Below are positions 18,134 to 27,595 of a stretch of 59,875 bases of DNA, one piece after another. How positions within the stretch are numbered: position 1 is the first letter of the stretch; every line of letters begins with the position of its first letter. Where the stretch lies: contig NZ_RQFT01000018.1 in NCBI RefSeq assembly GCF_004769525.1, forward strand, positions 1 through 59,875, given 5' to 3'. This stretch comes from Leptospira bouyouniensis (GTDB lineage Bacteria; Spirochaetota; Leptospiria; Leptospirales; Leptospiraceae). The position numbers and the translations under genes were made by a program. The notes beneath the pieces were generated by a model. It had not been told where the DNA came from and ran no database searches. It saw nothing but the letters and a program-made list of their open reading frames with translations.

Positions 18134-19932
18134 AAGTGATTGATGAAAAAATCCAAACTTTTTTACATTCGTTATACAATCTCTTTCCGAATTGGGACAC
18201 ATCGCTACAAGATACAATCGCAAGTTTACTTGTACAATCCCAAAGTGGTGATTTGTATCTGCCTATTACCGATGATACAACAATCGATAAACTCAAAGGT
18301 TATTTCCCATTTGTAATTGAGATAACGGATAATGAAAACCGATTGTATCTGCAAAAAAGCCATTCCGAAAAAAATAAATTCGAATCTCTTCTCTTGACAT
18401 TCTTACACCACAAAACAAACCAAATAAAGAATGCAGGGATCACTTCCGATCAAATCACAAAGATTGTGAATGCTTTAGAATCGGAATCAAAGATCACACT
18501 GGCAGAAGAACAAAGAGTGACCATAAGCGATGTCATCACATCCAACTTTCGAGTGATCTCTGGTGGCCCGGGGACTGGAAAAACAACGGTTGTATCCTTT
18601 ATCTTGATGGCATTCGAACGATTGAACTTACTCCCTACGATTGAAAGGATTGCCCTCGTTGCCCCGACAGGAAGGGCTTCCCAAAGATTAACCGAATCCA
18701 TCCAAAGGAATTTGGAAAAATTTTCAGGCAATTCACATGTTACCTCCAATTTCCGAGGACAAACCATTCATCATTTATTAAAAATCAATCCATTGACAGG
18801 CGAAGCAAAGTTTGGAGAGAAACGATATTTACCTTATGATTTAATCATCATGGATGAAACGTCTATGGTGGATTTAAAATTGATGAATTTATTTTTTTCA
18901 GCGATCCATTTTGATACACATATCATATTCCTCGGTGACCCAAACCAGCTCCCTTCGGTTGGACAAGGTGAGGTCTTAACAGATCTCATCACCACCTTAA
19001 AAAACAAAAAAGCATTTTTATCGGAGCTCAAAAGTAACCATCGTTTTTCGAATGATTCTGATTTCAGTGTTTTTGCTGAAATCGTCAAACAATCCTTTGA
19101 TACAAATGGTGGAACAAAACCATTCCCAAAACCAAAGGTTATCACAACACTAGAATTGAATTTGAAACATGATTTTGTTTGGGTTCAAGGTGATCAAAAA
19201 ACAAAAGTGCCAAATGAAATCCATCATGAAATTCTTGATTGGAATCTCGAAAGTTTAGTCCCATTTTTATGGGAATCATTTTATCTGCCCACTGCCAATG
19301 CGACTTCCAAATTGCATTGGGAACCAAACGCACTGAAAGATCCGAAGAACAAAATCTGTTTTGAATCAATCGTAAATGAATACAGGTGTTTGACGATTCT
19401 AAGAAATGGATACTTTGGGATCGAAGCCATCCAAAACCAAATCTTAAGTTATGCCAAAAAACATTTAACCAATCCAAAAAACGAACTTTATCTCAAATAC
19501 AGACAATTATCCAAATCATTTTACTTTGAAGGGATGCCGATCATCATCCAGTCAAATGACCAAATGAGAAAATTGTTTAATGGTGACATTGGCCTCGTGG
19601 TTTCGATCAATTCGGAGTTAAGAGCAGTCTTCCCAATTGAAGATCGTTTGTATTCCTTTGCCTTAGACACATTGCCTGACCACGAACCCGCATTCTTTCT
19701 TACCGTTCACAAAAGCCAAGGCTCTGAATACAAATCGATCCTACTTTACCTTCCTCCGATGAATGCATTGGATGTTGATGCAGAGAACAATCTTTCCATT
19801 CTCAACCGAAGGATTTTATATACTGCAATCACTCGCGCGAAGGAAAGAGTGATCCTAATGGGTGACTTTCAAACATGGGAATTTGGATTACGATCGTTTC
19901 GCAAACGTTATACGGGAATTCACATTCCATGA
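18130..19932 (+). CDS. recD: Exodeoxyribonuclease V subunit RecD (5'-3' helicase)
   Basis: A 600-residue superfamily-1 helicase. Walker A is SGGPGTGKTT (about 144-153), Walker B is LIIMDETSMVD, followed by IFLGDPNQLPSVG and, near the C-terminus, FFLTVHKSQGSEYKS and LYTAITRAKERVILMG. This is the usual RecD domain order and length. The start ATG overlaps the recB TGA. The stop is only 18 bases from the convergent TonB receptor stop. It is the fast helicase motor of RecBCD, moving on the 5'-ended strand. Confidence 0.95.
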   Translation: MKVIDEKIQTFLHSLYNLFPNWDTSLQDTIASLLVQSQSGDLYLPITDDTTIDKLKGYFPFVIEITDNENRLYLQKSHSEKNKFESLLLTFLHHKTNQIKNAGITSDQITKIVNALESESKITLAEEQRVTISDVITSNFRVISGGPGTGKTTVVSFILMAFERLNLLPTIERIALVAPTGRASQRLTESIQRNLEKFSGNSHVTSNFRGQTIHHLLKINPLTGEAKFGEKRYLPYDLIIMDETSMVDLKLMNLFFSAIHFDTHIIFLGDPNQLPSVGQGEVLTDLITTLKNKKAFLSELKSNHRFSNDSDFSVFAEIVKQSFDTNGGTKPFPKPKVITTLELNLKHDFVWVQGDQKTKVPNEIHHEILDWNLESLVPFLWESFYLPTANATSKLHWEPNALKDPKNKICFESIVNEYRCLTILRNGYFGIEAIQNQILSYAKKHLTNPKNELYLKYRQLSKSFYFEGMPIIIQSNDQMRKLFNGDIGLVVSINSELRAVFPIEDRLYSFALDTLPDHEPAFFLTVHKSQGSEYKSILLYLPPMNALDVDAENNLSILNRRILYTAITRAKERVILMGDFQTWEFGLRSFRKRYTGIHIP

Positions 19933-19949
19933 TGTGTGAATTTGTATCA

Positions 19950-22331
19950 TTACGAATCTCCATTTTTTAGTTTCACATCACTAAACGCAAATTTTCCATC
20001 CAAACCAAAATAAAAGAATTTTGGGCGTTGCGGATTGTACTGCAAATCCCAAGCATCTAATGCATTGTCCACTCCAACAAACCATTGGAAATGGGTAAAA
20101 AATTTCTGAGAAAGTCTTAAGTTTAAATTTGTATAGGGATTCACCATACGGTATCCATACGTTGGACTTGTTGTACAAAAGGAATTATTTTGTTCTGCAC
20201 AAATATCCGATACAACTGTCGGCAAAGTTCCAAATAGATTTTGTATCAAACTTTGTGATTCTTGGTTCATTACCGTTTCGAGCGAATCAAAATTTGATGG
20301 CAAATCCGGATTACACCAAAAAGGATTTTTGATACAATAGTAAGGTTGTTTTCCAAAAATAACTGCAAAGATTGATAATGATAACCCACTTGTTTTTTCT
20401 TCGACCCTAACATTTAAATTCCAACGATGGCGACCACGACCTTCCAATGGCAAATTGGTTAATTCATCTTTGCTATCTGTGTATGTATACCCTACTCCTG
20501 TCGTTACAATATCAGTCATACGTACACTGATGGAAGATTCAATCCCTTGTGTCATTGCCTTTTGGTAATTTGATGTTTGGTACACCATAAGACCTGATGA
20601 ATCTCTTACTGGGTTTGTTCGATAACCAATTAAATTGTCTACATTGTTATGAAATAAATTTGAGCTATACCAAATTCTCTTTGTGATGTCCCATTCCCAA
20701 CCGAAATTATAACTTCGAGATAATTCCGGTTTCAAATCAGAATTCCCTACGACACGATACCCTACGCCTGGATTCAAAAAATTAAAATATAAATCTTGAA
20801 AACTAGGTGCCCGATAACCCAATCCATTTGCGGCTCGGATTCTAAATTGATCTGTGACATCATATCGAATGGCAAGTTTCGGAAGCCACTCCCCTCCATA
20901 AATGGAATCATGGTCATAACGAATGCCGGGTACAATTTGTATCCTTGGTTTATCTGACACCCTCCACTCATCTTGTATATAAAACGCATTCCGAAAGCGA
21001 TATGCATTCCCATTGATAGACTGGCCTTTTGTTAATAGTGGATTAAAATCATCGTAACATAAATTAGGATAGGTTCGTCGACAATCGGGAGCAATCCTTG
21101 CCGAAGAAATTTGATCTTGTAAATTTTCTGCTCCTACCGATGTAATATGATTTTCTGATATTTTATAATCTACTCTAGTTCTAATTTCAGTGACTGCATT
21201 ATCAGTTCTCTGTTGTGAATCCAAATCATCTGCCTTTCTTTGGTCCGTCACAAATAAATCTTGGAATCTGGAATAGTTTGCGTTTAAATTTAAATTAATT
21301 TTTTGAGACGCAATCCAATCTACATTAAACGCTCCCATAAAATCATGTGTTTTATTCCTTCGATCAAAGATTGTCCTTGGTGGTGATGCATCCACTGCTG
21401 ATTGGTCTAAATGCCTGTAGTAAAATTGTCCTGTGAGAATTAAGTTATCGGTTGGCCTATAGACTGTTTTATTTGATAAATTCATATCATTAAAAGCACT
21501 CCCTGAAGTAGATTCAAGGGGAGGAGTGTACATTGGGAACCGTGTCGCTAATATATATTGGTTAGCGAGTGGTGTATCAAACGTATATGGATTATAACCA
21601 GGTGCAAGTGATGCATAACGTCCGTTTCTTGGACCGATCGTAGCATCTGGAGTTAGATCATACCCTTCCCCTTTATGCCAACCTACCGTGAATAATGTGG
21701 AAAGTTTATCTGACTTGGCACCAACTGAAGCATAGTTACGGTATTCCATATAAGGGCCAAAGTACCGTTCGCTACCTGTACCCCCTAACGAACGAAACTC
21801 TGCATACAATGGATCCTGTGCTTCCTTGGTAATAATATTGATAACACCCGCAATGGCATCGGAACCATAAATGGCTGATGATGCACCTTTTACAATTTCG
21901 ATCCTTTCTATGTCTTCTGCTTTAAACCGAGTCAAATCAATGGAGCCACTAAAACGCCCTGTTGTCCTTTGGCCATCCACCAAGATGAGAACATTCTGAG
22001 CAGAGAGTCCTTGTAAACGAACTGTTTGTCCTCTTTCACCTGATTGCGCAGGTTTGACTTCAATCCCGGGAACATTACCTAACGTTTGGGATAAATCTCT
22101 CGCACCCATATCATCAATGTCTTTTCTTGTGATCACTTCTGTTGTAACTGTAGAATCTTTTAATAAATTCTTTCGCCTAGTGCCAGTTACAGTGATAATA
22201 TTAGCTTTATCTTCTATTGAATCAGCTTTGGATTCTGGATAAATTCCCTGAAACGAAAATAAAGTTACCAGGATCCAAAATATGAGAAATGATATAACTC
22301 TCATCACGCTGGATAATTCCAATTGTTTCAT
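19950..22331 (-). CDS. hmuR: TonB-dependent outer-membrane receptor, probably for haem
   Basis: About 793 residues. A signal peptide (VISFLIFWILVTLFSFQG) is followed by the plug domain: TEVITRKDIDDMGARDLSQT, VPGIEVKPAQSGERGQTVRL, ILVDGQR, IERIEIVKGASSAIYGSDA, IAGVINIITK. The rest is a 22-strand barrel ending in the aromatic-rich pattern KFFYFGLDGKFAF. I start at ATG 22331, which overlaps the hmuY stop (TGATG) and has GGA about 9 bases upstream; a reading from 22346 is possible. It imports its ligand with TonB energy. Haem as ligand is inferred from the adjoining HmuY-like protein and the HmuTUVS genes; the receptor alone would be scored only as siderophore/haem/cobalamin type. Confidence 0.87.
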   Translation of the reverse strand: MKQLELSSVMRVISFLIFWILVTLFSFQGIYPESKADSIEDKANIITVTGTRRKNLLKDSTVTTEVITRKDIDDMGARDLSQTLGNVPGIEVKPAQSGERGQTVRLQGLSAQNVLILVDGQRTTGRFSGSIDLTRFKAEDIERIEIVKGASSAIYGSDAIAGVINIITKEAQDPLYAEFRSLGGTGSERYFGPYMEYRNYASVGAKSDKLSTLFTVGWHKGEGYDLTPDATIGPRNGRYASLAPGYNPYTFDTPLANQYILATRFPMYTPPLESTSGSAFNDMNLSNKTVYRPTDNLILTGQFYYRHLDQSAVDASPPRTIFDRRNKTHDFMGAFNVDWIASQKINLNLNANYSRFQDLFVTDQRKADDLDSQQRTDNAVTEIRTRVDYKISENHITSVGAENLQDQISSARIAPDCRRTYPNLCYDDFNPLLTKGQSINGNAYRFRNAFYIQDEWRVSDKPRIQIVPGIRYDHDSIYGGEWLPKLAIRYDVTDQFRIRAANGLGYRAPSFQDLYFNFLNPGVGYRVVGNSDLKPELSRSYNFGWEWDITKRIWYSSNLFHNNVDNLIGYRTNPVRDSSGLMVYQTSNYQKAMTQGIESSISVRMTDIVTTGVGYTYTDSKDELTNLPLEGRGRHRWNLNVRVEEKTSGLSLSIFAVIFGKQPYYCIKNPFWCNPDLPSNFDSLETVMNQESQSLIQNLFGTLPTVVSDICAEQNNSFCTTSPTYGYRMVNPYTNLNLRLSQKFFTHFQWFVGVDNALDAWDLQYNPQRPKFFYFGLDGKFAFSDVKLKNGDS

Positions 22332-23023
22332 CAGAGTTTTTTCCATTGGAACTTTGGAAAACCTGATGTGCCAGCTGCATTATAATAATCTAGAAACTGG
22401 ACGGCATATTTTGCTCCATCACTTCCAGTCACTATGAAAACTTTTGTCCTAGCTGTTAAGATTCCATTGGAATAGGAATACCAAGTACCATAACCCGATG
22501 GCATTGGTGATAGATCCAAAGGAGCAGCCATAGTCGGATTGATACTTTCTTGGGAAGCAGAAACAGGCCCTCCCCCTGAACTTGTGAGTTTGACATCTAT
22601 CACTGCTGAGCATTCTGATCCATTGAATGTATTGGCAAAGTTTGTTTGACCCGAATCACATGCTCCACCAGAGCCTGATCCGCTTGTACCACTATTGGTT
22701 GCAACATTGAATCGTTTGAAGGCAAGATCCCATTGTTGATTGACTTCTGTCAAAACTCCATTCCCTTTCAAACTAACATAAACCCAATTACAATTAGAAG
22801 ATGCGTTTACTGACGTCGTAAAGGAACCAGAAGTGACAACTGCATTTGTTGGAATACTAGTGCAATTCAAACTCGATCTATTTTCGTTTGATAATAAAAA
22901 TAGTAAGGCTTGCGAGTTATCTTCCGTTTTTGGTTTCATGGAACAAAAAAAATGGACGGAACTAACGATCAGTAACAATGAGAATTCGAAAAACTTTATT
23001 AAAATGCATTTTTTTATTGGCAT
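22331..23023 (-). CDS. hmuY: HmuY-like haem-binding lipoprotein
   Basis: A 230-residue lipoprotein (SLLLIVSSVHFFCS; Cys near residue 27). The body matches the HmuY fold: WVYVSLKGNG, QQWDLAFKRFNVATNSGTSG, a Gly/Ser-rich loop, then KYAVQFLDYYNAAGTSGFP and PKFQWKKL at the end. HmuY of Porphyromonas is a surface haemophore that hands haem to the receptor HmuR; the gene directly upstream of the TonB receptor, with overlapping stop and start, fits that. The haem-ligating residues cannot be assigned with confidence. Third-gene partner upstream: the unknown lipoprotein at 23086. Confidence 0.83.
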   Translation of the reverse strand: MPIKKCILIKFFEFSLLLIVSSVHFFCSMKPKTEDNSQALLFLLSNENRSSLNCTSIPTNAVVTSGSFTTSVNASSNCNWVYVSLKGNGVLTEVNQQWDLAFKRFNVATNSGTSGSGSGGACDSGQTNFANTFNGSECSAVIDVKLTSSGGGPVSASQESINPTMAAPLDLSPMPSGYGTWYSYSNGILTARTKVFIVTGSDGAKYAVQFLDYYNAAGTSGFPKFQWKKL

Positions 23024-23049
23024 ATCATTTCTCTTCTTAAGATTTTTTT

Positions 23050-23076
23050 TGCCAGACCGAATCTTTCGATCTGGCA
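23050..23076 (-). other. Intercistronic stem-loop between the unknown lipoprotein and hmuY
   Basis: TGCCAGA (23050-23056) pairs with TCTGGCA (23070-23076) across a 13-base loop in the gap before hmuY. On the mRNA strand it is followed by As, not Us, so it is not an intrinsic terminator. It may protect or separate the two messages. Confidence 0.6.
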
Positions 23077-23085
23077 GATTTAGAT

Positions 23086-23793
23086 TTAGAGTACAGTTTC
23101 CGATGAAACGACAATCTTCGATGCGGTTAAAAGACTAACATTGCTAAACCGAAAGAATGCTTGGCCACTTGTAGATAAAACATTCCCTGAATTTGGCCAA
23201 CTTGCATAATTGATGATGGCATTTTCTTTTTGAAGAGTGGCTAAATTTTTACAATTTGCACCACTTACGCCCGTTACCCAAAGATATGTAGTCGGTGCAG
23301 TTGTTGTTCCTGAAAAAGACACACATAACTCTTGTTCTGTTGAGAAACTAAATGCATTGGAGTTGGCTCCACTTGCTGTTTGGCCACCTTGGTAGTTTCC
23401 ATATTCTATGTTACGAAACCATACATATGGATTCGGACTCGATACTGACTTACCAGCTACAAATGAATATTGTCCCGAAGCATTGGGTGTGGAAGAAGTT
23501 GGAGTTTGCGCATATCCTAAGAATAAGTAAAAGTATCCATTATCCCCTAATGCTTTCATTCCCTCAAAACGAAAGAAACGACCGGGACCCGCTTGTGGCG
23601 TACACAATGTTGCATAAGTGCCAGATGTATACGAAGCATCGATTGCAGTTTCACAACGTTTGTTGGCATCAGCAGCTAACAATCCTAGAAAGATTGAATT
23701 TTCGACTTGTGAATCTTTATCATCACACTGAAGCGTAAAGACACTTACCGATACAAGAAGCCCTATTTTTAAGAATTGGTTGAGCAGGTTCAT
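23086..23793 (-). CDS. Lipoprotein of unknown function in the haem operon
   Basis: A 235-residue lipoprotein with lipobox VSVFTLQC (Cys 23) and a strong ribosome site (AAGGAGAG before ATG 23793). I do not recognise the mature part. It has four or more cysteines (RCETA, ATLC, ELCVSFSG, GANCKNL) that could form disulphides, and many Gly/Ser/Thr/Tyr residues suggesting a beta-rich surface protein. It is the first gene of the operon leading into hmuY and the TonB receptor, so a haem- or haemoprotein-binding accessory role is plausible but unproven. Confidence 0.75.
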   Translation of the reverse strand: MNLLNQFLKIGLLVSVSVFTLQCDDKDSQVENSIFLGLLAADANKRCETAIDASYTSGTYATLCTPQAGPGRFFRFEGMKALGDNGYFYLFLGYAQTPTSSTPNASGQYSFVAGKSVSSPNPYVWFRNIEYGNYQGGQTASGANSNAFSFSTEQELCVSFSGTTTAPTTYLWVTGVSGANCKNLATLQKENAIINYASWPNSGNVLSTSGQAFFRFSNVSLLTASKIVVSSETVL

Positions 23794-23821
23794 AAATGCT
23801 CTCCTTAGTTAATTGATTCTT

Positions 23822-23891
23822 AGTCTCAAAAAAGAAACCCGCCCGAAACCGTCAATTATTATTTTGAGACTCACTCTCATTTAAGTTGACA
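23822..23891. promoter_or_regulatory. Divergent control region of the haem locus
   Basis: The 127-base gap between the minus-strand lipoprotein operon and hmuT holds a perfect 10-bp inverted repeat, AGTCTCAAAA (23822-23831) and TTTTGAGACT (23862-23871). It also holds an overlapping TGAGA-N5-TCTCA (23865-23879) and a TTGACA -35-like box (23886-23891) for hmuT. The repeated TGAGA/TCTCA half-sites may be bound by an iron or haem regulator; they do not match a classical Fur box closely. Confidence 0.5.
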
Positions 23892-23920
23892 AACAACCCA
23901 CCCACTTTCAGTCTTGGCGC

Positions 23921-24787
23921 ATGATCCAAAGCCTAAAACTTTTTCCGAAGCATTTCAAAAACCGGCTCTATGCCGTAGTAATGGTCGTTGTATTGGCGGT
24001 ATCACCTCTCCTACCGCAAACAAAAGAGCGCATCATTTCCGTTCATGGAACGGTAACAGAAATTCTATATGCCCTACAAGTTAGTCCTCTACTCATTGCA
24101 GTCGACTCAACTTCAAGTTACCCGAAAGAAGCCAGATCATTGCCTGTGGTTGGTTACCAACGAACCCTAACAACAGAGGGTATCCTTAGTTTTAAACCAA
24201 CAAAAGTGATAGGTTTGGAAACTGCAGGGCCCACACAAACGATACAAAATCTTAAAGAGACAGGGATACAAGTCACACTCTTTCCAGATGAATACAATCT
24301 GGATACACCCATCAATCGCGTGTTAGCTGTTGGCAAACTACTCGGGAAGAATAAAGAAGCAGAAAGTCTTGCAAATCAAATTCGAACACAAACACAATCC
24401 CTTCAGTTAAAAAAAACCAATGTAAAAGTGATGTTCCTATACTCTCGTAACCCAAGCTCTGTTTTTATTTCAGGCTCAGGTACAGCAGCTCATGCGATGA
24501 TTACACTTTCAGGTGCTAAAAATGCGATCACCGAGTTTTCCGAATACAAACCACTCACAAGCGAAGCATTAGTAAAATCAAATCCTGATATCATTCTCAT
24601 GCCTGAATCATCGGCTGAAGGTTTTGGTGGGACAAATGCAATTTGGTCCATTAATGGAATCGAACTCACCAGGGCAGGCAAAGAAAAAAATATCATTCTA
24701 GTCGATGACCTGCTTCTCTTAGGATTTGGACCACGCCTTCCACAAGCGTTAAAAATCTTAAATGAAAAATGGAAACAAATCGAATAA
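23921..24787 (+). CDS. hmuT: Haem ABC transporter substrate-binding protein
   Basis: A 288-residue periplasmic binding protein of the FepB/BtuF class. A signal peptide (YAVVMVVVLAVSPLLPQ) is followed by IISVHGTVTEILYALQV, the switch LPVVGYQRTLTTEGILSFKP typical of HmuT/ChuT, and a C-terminal lobe with LVKSNPDIILMPESS and LLLGFGPRLPQALK. It carries haem from the receptor to the HmuUV importer. It is the first gene of hmuTUVS; its stop overlaps the hmuU start (TAATG). Confidence 0.9.
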   Translation: MIQSLKLFPKHFKNRLYAVVMVVVLAVSPLLPQTKERIISVHGTVTEILYALQVSPLLIAVDSTSSYPKEARSLPVVGYQRTLTTEGILSFKPTKVIGLETAGPTQTIQNLKETGIQVTLFPDEYNLDTPINRVLAVGKLLGKNKEAESLANQIRTQTQSLQLKKTNVKVMFLYSRNPSSVFISGSGTAAHAMITLSGAKNAITEFSEYKPLTSEALVKSNPDIILMPESSAEGFGGTNAIWSINGIELTRAGKEKNIILVDDLLLLGFGPRLPQALKILNEKWKQIE

Positions 24788-25770
24788 TGAAAGAAAGGTA
24801 TTTTATTTTATTCACCGTTCTATTTTCTATACTAGCTGCCATCATTTCATCTCAACTCGGTGCGATGGAGATCCATTGGAAGGAACTTTTGTTTATGGAT
24901 TCCATTGGATCAAAAGTTTTCTTCGAATTGCGAATTCCTCGTATCTTATTGGGAATCCTTGTTGGTGGCTCGCTTGCATGGTCTGGAGCACTCGCACAAG
25001 GATTATTTAGAAATCCAATTGTTGATCCAGGGCTCATTGGGATCACAGCTGGTTGTTCTCTTTTTGCATCGATCGCAATTGTTCTTGGTGGGTTTCTCCC
25101 ATTCCTTCATACAATTTGGAGTGTTGTTATTTTCTCCTTTATAGGTGGCATGATCTCATGTTTTATCATTTTTATTTTTGCAAAGGCAAAAGGAAAAACA
25201 GATATAGAGTCAATTTTGTTAGCAGGCATTGCAGTAAATGCACTTTGTTTTTCTCTGATTGGAATTTTAAGTTATCTAGCTAGTGAATCACAATTAAGAA
25301 ATTTATCTCTTTGGAATATGGGAAGTTTAGGAGGGGCATCTTGGAACCTACTCCAATCATTTTCAATTTTTTATATTCTCCCAATCTTTGTTAGCCCCTT
25401 CCTAATCAAACCATTGAACGTGCTTATCTTAGGAGAACGAGAGGCAAGTCATTTAGGAGTCTCTGTTGAAATCCTAAAAACACTTATGATCGTTTTGATT
25501 GGCATCAGTGTCGGGTCTTGTATCTCCATTGTGGGGAACATTGGATTTATCGGACTTGCAGTTCCTCATATCGTGAGACTTGCCATAGGACAAGATTATC
25601 GATATCTATTGTATGCTTCTTATTTTTTAGGTGGAGGGTTATTGTGTTTGGCTGACGCCATTTGTAGAGTGATCATCGCTCCATCCGAAATTCCAGTGGG
25701 AATTGTATCTGCATTACTTGGAGCTCCTTTCTTTTTAAATTTAATCCTAAAGAGGAAACAATCTTTATGA
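24787..25770 (+). CDS. hmuU: Haem ABC transporter permease (FecCD family)
   Basis: About 327 residues with some nine or ten membrane helices. The family signatures are RIPRILLGILVGGSLAWSGA, QGLFRNPIVDPGLIGITAG, and near the end IGFIGLAVPHIVRLAIGQD and ADAICRVIIAPSEIPVG. ATG 24787 overlaps the hmuT stop; a start at 24769 would only add six residues. It forms the inner-membrane channel with HmuV. Confidence 0.93.
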   Translation: MKERYFILFTVLFSILAAIISSQLGAMEIHWKELLFMDSIGSKVFFELRIPRILLGILVGGSLAWSGALAQGLFRNPIVDPGLIGITAGCSLFASIAIVLGGFLPFLHTIWSVVIFSFIGGMISCFIIFIFAKAKGKTDIESILLAGIAVNALCFSLIGILSYLASESQLRNLSLWNMGSLGGASWNLLQSFSIFYILPIFVSPFLIKPLNVLILGEREASHLGVSVEILKTLMIVLIGISVGSCISIVGNIGFIGLAVPHIVRLAIGQDYRYLLYASYFLGGGLLCLADAICRVIIAPSEIPVGIVSALLGAPFFLNLILKRKQSL

Positions 25771-26546
25771 GTCTTATCGGCAAAAACATTTCTTATCAGA
25801 TTGGCAATAAACAAATCCTTAAAGATATAGATATTGAAATCAAACCAGGAGAGTTACATGTTCTCATTGGTCGTAATGGCGCAGGAAAATCTACTTTATT
25901 CCATATTTTATGCGGAGATACAAAACTCCAAACAGGAAAAGTTTATTGTAACCAAATAGAGATAGAATCTTATACAAAAGCCGACCTTGCAAAAACTAGG
26001 GCAGTTCTTACACAAGAGACTCACATCAACTTTCCAATTCCATCAGAACAAATCATAGCACTAGGAAGATACCCGCATGTGCCCGATAAAACCAAAAACG
26101 AAGAAATCGTTGATACGTGTTTGAAAATTACAAATTCATCTTTGTTAAAACACCAACACTACCCTACTTTATCTGGCGGTGAAAAACAAAAAGTGAATTT
26201 CGGAAGAATTCTCGCTCAAGTTTGGGAAACTCCACCAAGGTATCTCTTTTTGGACGAACCCGTTTCCGCCCAAGACATTCCCAACCAATACCAAACGTTA
26301 AATATCTGTCGCCACATGGCAAACAAAGGCTATGCGGTGTTTATGATTTTACATGACTTAAATTTAGCTTCTCAATATGCCGACCGAGTTACATTGATCG
26401 ACAAAGGAAAACTGATTCAATCTGGCACCGCCGAAGAAGTGTTAACCACAAAAAATCTAGAAATCGCATTCGGAATCAAAACAAAGATCCTGAAAACAAA
26501 TGAAATCAATTTTATCATACCAGAGATCATAGGAGGTCCAATATGA
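25767..26546 (+). CDS. hmuV: Haem ABC transporter ATP-binding protein
   Basis: A 259-residue ATPase with Walker A IGRNGAGKSTL, Q-loop (LTQET), signature LSGGEKQKVNFGRILAQ, Walker B RYLFLDEPVSAQD and the switch histidine in ILHDLNLASQYAD. These residues are all intact. Its start overlaps the hmuU stop (ATGA) and its stop overlaps the hmuS start. It powers haem import through HmuU. Confidence 0.94.
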   Translation: MSLIGKNISYQIGNKQILKDIDIEIKPGELHVLIGRNGAGKSTLFHILCGDTKLQTGKVYCNQIEIESYTKADLAKTRAVLTQETHINFPIPSEQIIALGRYPHVPDKTKNEEIVDTCLKITNSSLLKHQHYPTLSGGEKQKVNFGRILAQVWETPPRYLFLDEPVSAQDIPNQYQTLNICRHMANKGYAVFMILHDLNLASQYADRVTLIDKGKLIQSGTAEEVLTTKNLEIAFGIKTKILKTNEINFIIPEIIGGPI

Positions 26547-27595
26547 ACGATACATTGAAACAAAGATGGGAAACACTCAAAACCGAGATCCCAAACCTAA
26601 GAATTCGAGACGCAGCCAAACATTTAAACGTTAGCGAAGTAGAGCTCCTTGCAACTGGCATTGGCCATGGAGTCAAACAGCTCAAACCTAATTTTGCGGA
26701 ATTCCTGTTAGAAACACCAAAACTTGGATATGTCATGGCTTTAACCCGTAACGAATCCTGTGTCCATGAAAGAAAGGGAACCTATTCCAATCTATCAGTC
26801 AATGGACAAACTGCTCTCGCTGTGGGAGAAGATATTGACTTACGAATCTTTTTGAAAGATTGGAAATTTGGTTTTTATGTAGAAGAAATAAAAAGAGATT
26901 CAATCACAAATAGTTTTCAATTTTTTGATCCATCAGGTGAAGCTGTACACAAAATTTACAAAACAGAAAAATCATCTGATGAAGGTTGGGAAAGTTTGAA
27001 ACATACTTTTATCGACGAAGACATTCCATTTACCAATGATTTAGTAGCAAGGCAACGAAAGTCAGAAACAAACGACAAAAACCAGGTTCCAAATTTTTTA
27101 GAAGAATGGAGTCGACTAGAAGATACACATGATTTTTTTACCTTACTTAGAAAATACGATTATTCCCGCGAGTTTTCTCTAAAAGTCGCAGAAGGAAAAT
27201 TTACATATCCGATATCGGTAAGTGAATTCACTGAATTACTTCACAAGATAAGTAAAATGGATCTCGACATTATGATATTTGTTGGGAACCCAAGTATCAT
27301 TCAAATCCATACTGGCAAAATCAAAAATTTGCAAATCATGGGACCATGGTTCAATGTTTTAGATCCCAATTTTAATTTACATTTAAGAACCGATCACATT
27401 CACACAGCATATGTTGTCAACAAACCAACAAAAGACGGAATGGTTACTTCCGTAGAAGTATTTGATAAAGAAGGCTATCTCATATTACAAATGTTTGGGA
27501 AAAGAAAACCAGGAATCCCACAATCAAATTTATGGTTTGAACTTGTCTATGAAACCATTGGAAGAGATAAAATCCTAAACTCTTCTTTTGTATAA
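26543..27595 (+). CDS. hmuS: Hemin-degrading / haem-transfer factor (HemS/ChuS family)
   Basis: A 350-residue cytoplasmic protein made of two tandem HemS/ChuX-type halves. The N-terminus (LRIRDAAKHLNVSEVELLAT, then VMALTRNESCVHERKG) and the second half (PSIIQIHTGKIKNLQIMGPW, NLHLRTDHI) match the family. HemS/ChuS proteins bind incoming haem and may open its ring to release iron; no separate haem oxygenase gene is present here. It is the last gene of hmuTUVS and overlaps the convergent histidine kinase by 21 bases. Confidence 0.9.
   Translation: MNDTLKQRWETLKTEIPNLRIRDAAKHLNVSEVELLATGIGHGVKQLKPNFAEFLLETPKLGYVMALTRNESCVHERKGTYSNLSVNGQTALAVGEDIDLRIFLKDWKFGFYVEEIKRDSITNSFQFFDPSGEAVHKIYKTEKSSDEGWESLKHTFIDEDIPFTNDLVARQRKSETNDKNQVPNFLEEWSRLEDTHDFFTLLRKYDYSREFSLKVAEGKFTYPISVSEFTELLHKISKMDLDIMIFVGNPSIIQIHTGKIKNLQIMGPWFNVLDPNFNLHLRTDHIHTAYVVNKPTKDGMVTSVEVFDKEGYLILQMFGKRKPGIPQSNLWFELVYETIGRDKILNSSFV

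Noticed and set aside
23050..23076. Stem-loop before hmuY as a terminator
   Set aside because: On the operon strand the stem is followed by As. Termination there would also cut off hmuY and the receptor.
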